NCBI GenBank assembly: GCA_937874445.1
Contig: CALNAL010000160.1
Span: 1 to 15,503, forward strand
Length of the DNA: 15,503 bases
Origin: an uncultured Acetobacteraceae bacterium
GTDB lineage: Bacteria; Pseudomonadota; Alphaproteobacteria; Acetobacterales; Acetobacteraceae
Direction of reading: 5' to 3'
The notes under the pieces were generated by a model. It had not been told where the DNA came from, ran no database searches, and saw only the letters and a list, made by a program, of their open reading frames with translations. This document shows positions 13,762 through 15,503 of this stretch, in pieces (within the stretch, counting starts at the first letter, position 1; every line of letters begins with the position of its first letter). The translations under genes were made by a program, and so were the position numbers.

Positions 13762-14739
13762 ATGAAACTGCCGATCGACGGAATCCAGGCCTTCGTGCTG
13801 ATCGCCGAGCTGGGCAGCTTCCAGCGCGCCGCCGAGCAGCTCGCGCTGACCCAGACCGCCCTCACCCGCCGCATCCAGCGGCTGGAATCCTTCGTCGGCG
13901 CGCGCTTTCTCGACCGCACCACCCGCACCACCGCGCTCACCCCGATGGGCCGCGAGTTCCTGCCGCTCGCCCAGCGCATCATCCGCGACCTCACCGGCGG
14001 GCTGGAGCGGCTGCGCTCGGTGGCGCATCTGGCGCTCGGCGATGTCACCCTGGCGGCGCTGAGCTCGGTGGCCTTCCGCCAGCTGCCGGCGATCCTGCGC
14101 AGCTACGCGCGCAAATATCCCGCCAACCGCGTCCGCCTGCTGGAGCGCTCCGGCGTGCTGGTGACCGAGGCGGTGCGCCAGGGCGAGGCCGATTTCGGCA
14201 TCCACGTCCACCAGGAGGACCAGCCCGACCTCATCGAGGACCTGCTGGTGCGCAGCCCCTTCATGCTGGTCTGCCACCACCGCCATCCGCTGGCCGGGGC
14301 GGGGGAGGTGCGCTGGCGCGATCTCAAGGGGGTCGATCTGGTCACGCTCGGCGGCACCAGCGGCAATCGCCACCTCGTCGAGATGCAGCTCGAGCGGGCC
14401 GGACTGCCCGCCCAGGGACGCTTCGTGGTGGAAAACACGCCGAGCGCGCTGGCCTTGTGCGCCGCGGGGGTGGGCGCGGCCATCCTGCCGGCCGCGAGCC
14501 CCGACGCCGGCGGACTGGTGGGGGGACTGGTGCAGCTGCGGCTGGTGGACCCCCTGGTGCATCGCTCGATCAGCCTGGTGCGCCGTCGCGGCGAAACCCT
14601 GACCCCGGCGGCGGCGGCACTCCATGCCCTGATCCGCCGCCGCCTCGCCGCTCCGGAGCCGCGCCCGTCGGAGGAGCAGCAAGGGAAGGAAGGTGTTCTC
14701 CTTTCGGGAAAGGAGAACCAGGAAAGCTTTGTTCGTTAA
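13762..14739 (+). CDS. LysR family transcriptional regulator of the divergent catabolic operon
   Basis: A 325-residue LysR-type regulator. Residues 1-60 are the winged helix-turn-helix (IQAFVLIAELGSFQRAAEQL, then ALTQTALTRRIQRLE). A substrate-binding domain runs from about 90 to 295, with GDVTLAALSSVAFRQLP and ALALCAAGVGAAILP as typical pieces. Divergent orientation and the palindrome just upstream suggest it senses a pathway acid or lactone and controls the CitE-to-MmgE operon. No clear ribosome-binding site precedes 13762; this start is chosen because it places the HTH at the usual position. The C-terminus is odd: roughly the last 19 residues, from about 307 (after RPSEEQQ), and the stop codon are encoded by an intergenic repeat element, so the tail is probably not part of the conserved fold. 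Confidence 0.92.
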   Translation: MKLPIDGIQAFVLIAELGSFQRAAEQLALTQTALTRRIQRLESFVGARFLDRTTRTTALTPMGREFLPLAQRIIRDLTGGLERLRSVAHLALGDVTLAALSSVAFRQLPAILRSYARKYPANRVRLLERSGVLVTEAVRQGEADFGIHVHQEDQPDLIEDLLVRSPFMLVCHHRHPLAGAGEVRWRDLKGVDLVTLGGTSGNRHLVEMQLERAGLPAQGRFVVENTPSALALCAAGVGAAILPAASPDAGGLVGGLVQLRLVDPLVHRSISLVRRRGETLTPAAAALHALIRRRLAAPEPRPSEEQQGKEGVLLSGKENQESFVR

Positions 14740-14825
14740 GGATTCCGCGCCTGTGTCAGACGCGGAGCCAAATGGGGAAAAGTCCTTTTTGCTTCTTTTC
14801 CTTCAGGAAAAAGAAGCCTTGCCTT
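14682..14825 (+). repeat. Intergenic three-hairpin repeat, copy 3
   Basis: Lies between the convergent LysR and NikR genes and overlaps the LysR 3' end. First hairpin: perfect 11-base arms GTTCTCCTTTC (14695-14705) and GAAAGGAGAAC (14708-14718). Second: TCCGCGCCTG (14744-14753) and CAGACGCGGA (14757-14766), one mismatch. Third: GCTTCTTTTCCT (14791-14802) and AGGAAAAAGAAGC (14805-14817), one bulge. The linker AAAGCTTTGTTCGTTAA supplies the LysR stop codon. Element ends are purine-rich GGGAAGGAAGG on the left and its rough complement on the right, so the whole element is nearly palindromic. Confidence 0.87.
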
Positions 14826-14848
14826 TCTTGCCCTCGCCGCGCCGTCCG

Positions 14849-15358
14849 CTAGGCGGCGGGTTTGTCGTGCGGCCGGTGGGGATGGTCGGCGTGCGTCGTC
14901 CCGTCGGGGTGGGTATGTCGCCCCGGAACCTTGTCCGGCGTGCCGGCGCGGGCGGCCAACTCGGTGGGCACGAGGAACAGTCGGCCGTGGCGCACGCCCG
15001 TTTCGGCGATGGTCTCCTCGGAGAACTGCTGCACCTCGGCGGTCCCGCCGTGCAGCACCGCGACCTCCATGCAGTTGTCGTCGTCGAGGTGGACGTGCAG
15101 CGTGGAGAGCACCAGGCCGTGGTGGTTGTGCTGGGCCTCGGTGAGGCGCCGGGCCAGGTCGCGCTGGTGATGATTGAACACGTAGCAGAGGCAGCCCACC
15201 GCCGGCGCCGTGTGGTCCTGCTCGACGCGCTCCTCCTCCAGGCAGGTCCGAACCAGGTCGCGGATCGCCTCGGAGCGGTTGCGATAGCCCTTGCGCTGCA
15301 TGTGGGCGTCGAATTCCGCCAGCAGCGGCTCCTCCAGCGAGATGGTCACACGTTCCAC
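14849..15358 (-). CDS. nikR: NikR nickel-responsive ribbon-helix-helix regulator with His-rich tail
   Basis: A 169-residue NikR. Residues 1-45 are the ribbon-helix-helix DNA-binding domain (VERVTISLEEPLLAEFD, then GYRNRSEAIRDLVR). The ACT-like domain carries the nickel ligands: His77 in AQHNHH, His88 and His90 in TLHVHLDDDNC, and Cys96, the expected counterparts of E. coli His76, His87, His89 and Cys95. The start is GTG at 15358 with AGGAG eight bases upstream; the longer open frame reaching 15490 is an artefact because its beginning translates sequencing adapter. The protein exceeds the roughly 133-residue E. coli NikR through a tail after about residue 140 with many histidines (RHTHPDGTTHADHPHRPHD). 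It should repress a nickel uptake operon when Ni2+ is plentiful; no nickel transporter gene is within the window. Confidence 0.94.
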   Translation of the reverse strand: MERVTISLEEPLLAEFDAHMQRKGYRNRSEAIRDLVRTCLEEERVEQDHTAPAVGCLCYVFNHHQRDLARRLTEAQHNHHGLVLSTLHVHLDDDNCMEVAVLHGGTAEVQQFSEETIAETGVRHGRLFLVPTELAARAGTPDKVPGRHTHPDGTTHADHPHRPHDKPAA

Positions 15359-15454
15359 GGCCCGTCTCCTCTTCCCGTGCGGCAAGACGGCCCAGGATAG
15401 CAGCCGCGGGCGGGGGCGGGGAGGGCGGATGTTGGGCATGAAAAAACCGGGGAG

Positions 15455-15503
15455 CTGTCTCTTATACACATCTCCGAGCCCACGAGACATGCGCAGAGCT
15501 CGT
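15455..15503. other. Nextera transposase and i7 adapter sequence (contamination at contig end)
   Basis: CTGTCTCTTATACACATCT (15455-15473) is the Tn5 mosaic-end sequence, followed by CCGAGCCCACGAGAC (15474-15488), which together are the standard Nextera read-2 adapter. Next comes an 8-base string ATGCGCAG that fits an i7 index, then AGCTCGT, one base off the expected ATCTCGT flow-cell sequence. This stretch is library adapter and not part of the genome. Translation of its reverse strand gives the artefact peptide start MSRGLGDVYKRQ. Confidence 0.97.

Noticed and set aside
12688..14682. Minus-strand frame extending the CitE-like gene upstream through the LysR gene
   Set aside because: The lyase domain begins at RSKLFVP near 13566; the upstream extension is antisense to the LysR gene and has no domain of its own.
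711..14825. Repeats as a CRISPR array or complete insertion sequence
   Set aside because: The copies are thousands of bases apart with no regular spacing, spacers, cas genes or transposase frame.
15359..15490. N-terminal extension of NikR starting at 15490
   Set aside because: Its first residues translate Nextera adapter. The GTG at 15358 with AGGAG upstream gives the normal NikR start.

Overview
The window looks like a contig end from a high-GC, Gram-negative bacterium, most likely an alphaproteobacterium. Evidence for this is the very GC-rich coding sequence, several Tat/Sec-exported proteins, a periplasm-facing MacB/FtsX-type ABC permease, and intergenic palindromic repeats whose style reminds me of Acetobacteraceae such as Roseomonas. 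The family-level guess is inference only. The last 49 bases (15455-15503) are not genomic: they are a Nextera transposase/i7 sequencing adapter.

Layout, left to right. (1) 1-684 (+): the C-terminal third of a Zn/Cd-type P1B ATPase, cut by the window edge. (2) 863-3296 (-): a three-gene unit of a Tat-exported small protein with a CPFC motif, an ABC ATPase and a four-helix permease whose periplasmic loop carries His- and Asp-rich stretches; it resembles metal-starvation ABC loci. (3) 3366-5102 (-): a large secreted PhoA-type alkaline phosphatase. (4) 5407-13572 (-): a seven-gene catabolic cluster, in transcription order CitE-like lyase, CaiB-type CoA transferase, cytoplasmic LigI-like amidohydrolase, SMP-30 lactonase, CitT-like dicarboxylate/tricarboxylate carrier, Tat-exported paralogue of the amidohydrolase, a remnant of a second carrier, and a Tat-exported MmgE/PrpD protein. 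(5) 13762-14739 (+): a divergent LysR regulator with a palindromic operator candidate just upstream. (6) 14849-15358 (-): a NikR nickel regulator with a His-rich tail.

The catabolic cluster is the most interesting part. Its contents suggest that a carboxylated lactone or polycarboxylate is processed partly in the periplasm (Tat amidohydrolase and Tat MmgE/PrpD), imported by the CitT-like carrier, hydrolysed or isomerised further in the cytoplasm (second amidohydrolase, SMP-30), loaded onto CoA (CaiB family) and cleaved to central metabolites (CitE family). The substrate cannot be read from the sequence. A [amidohydrolase-carrier] block appears to have been duplicated and one carrier then deleted to a C-terminal scar.

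Three copies of one roughly 140-bp, three-hairpin repeat sit at the 3' ends of genes (711-840, 5264-5405, 14682-14825), one inverted relative to the others. One of them supplies the last codons and the stop codon of the LysR gene. No tRNA, rRNA, CRISPR array or intact insertion sequence was seen.
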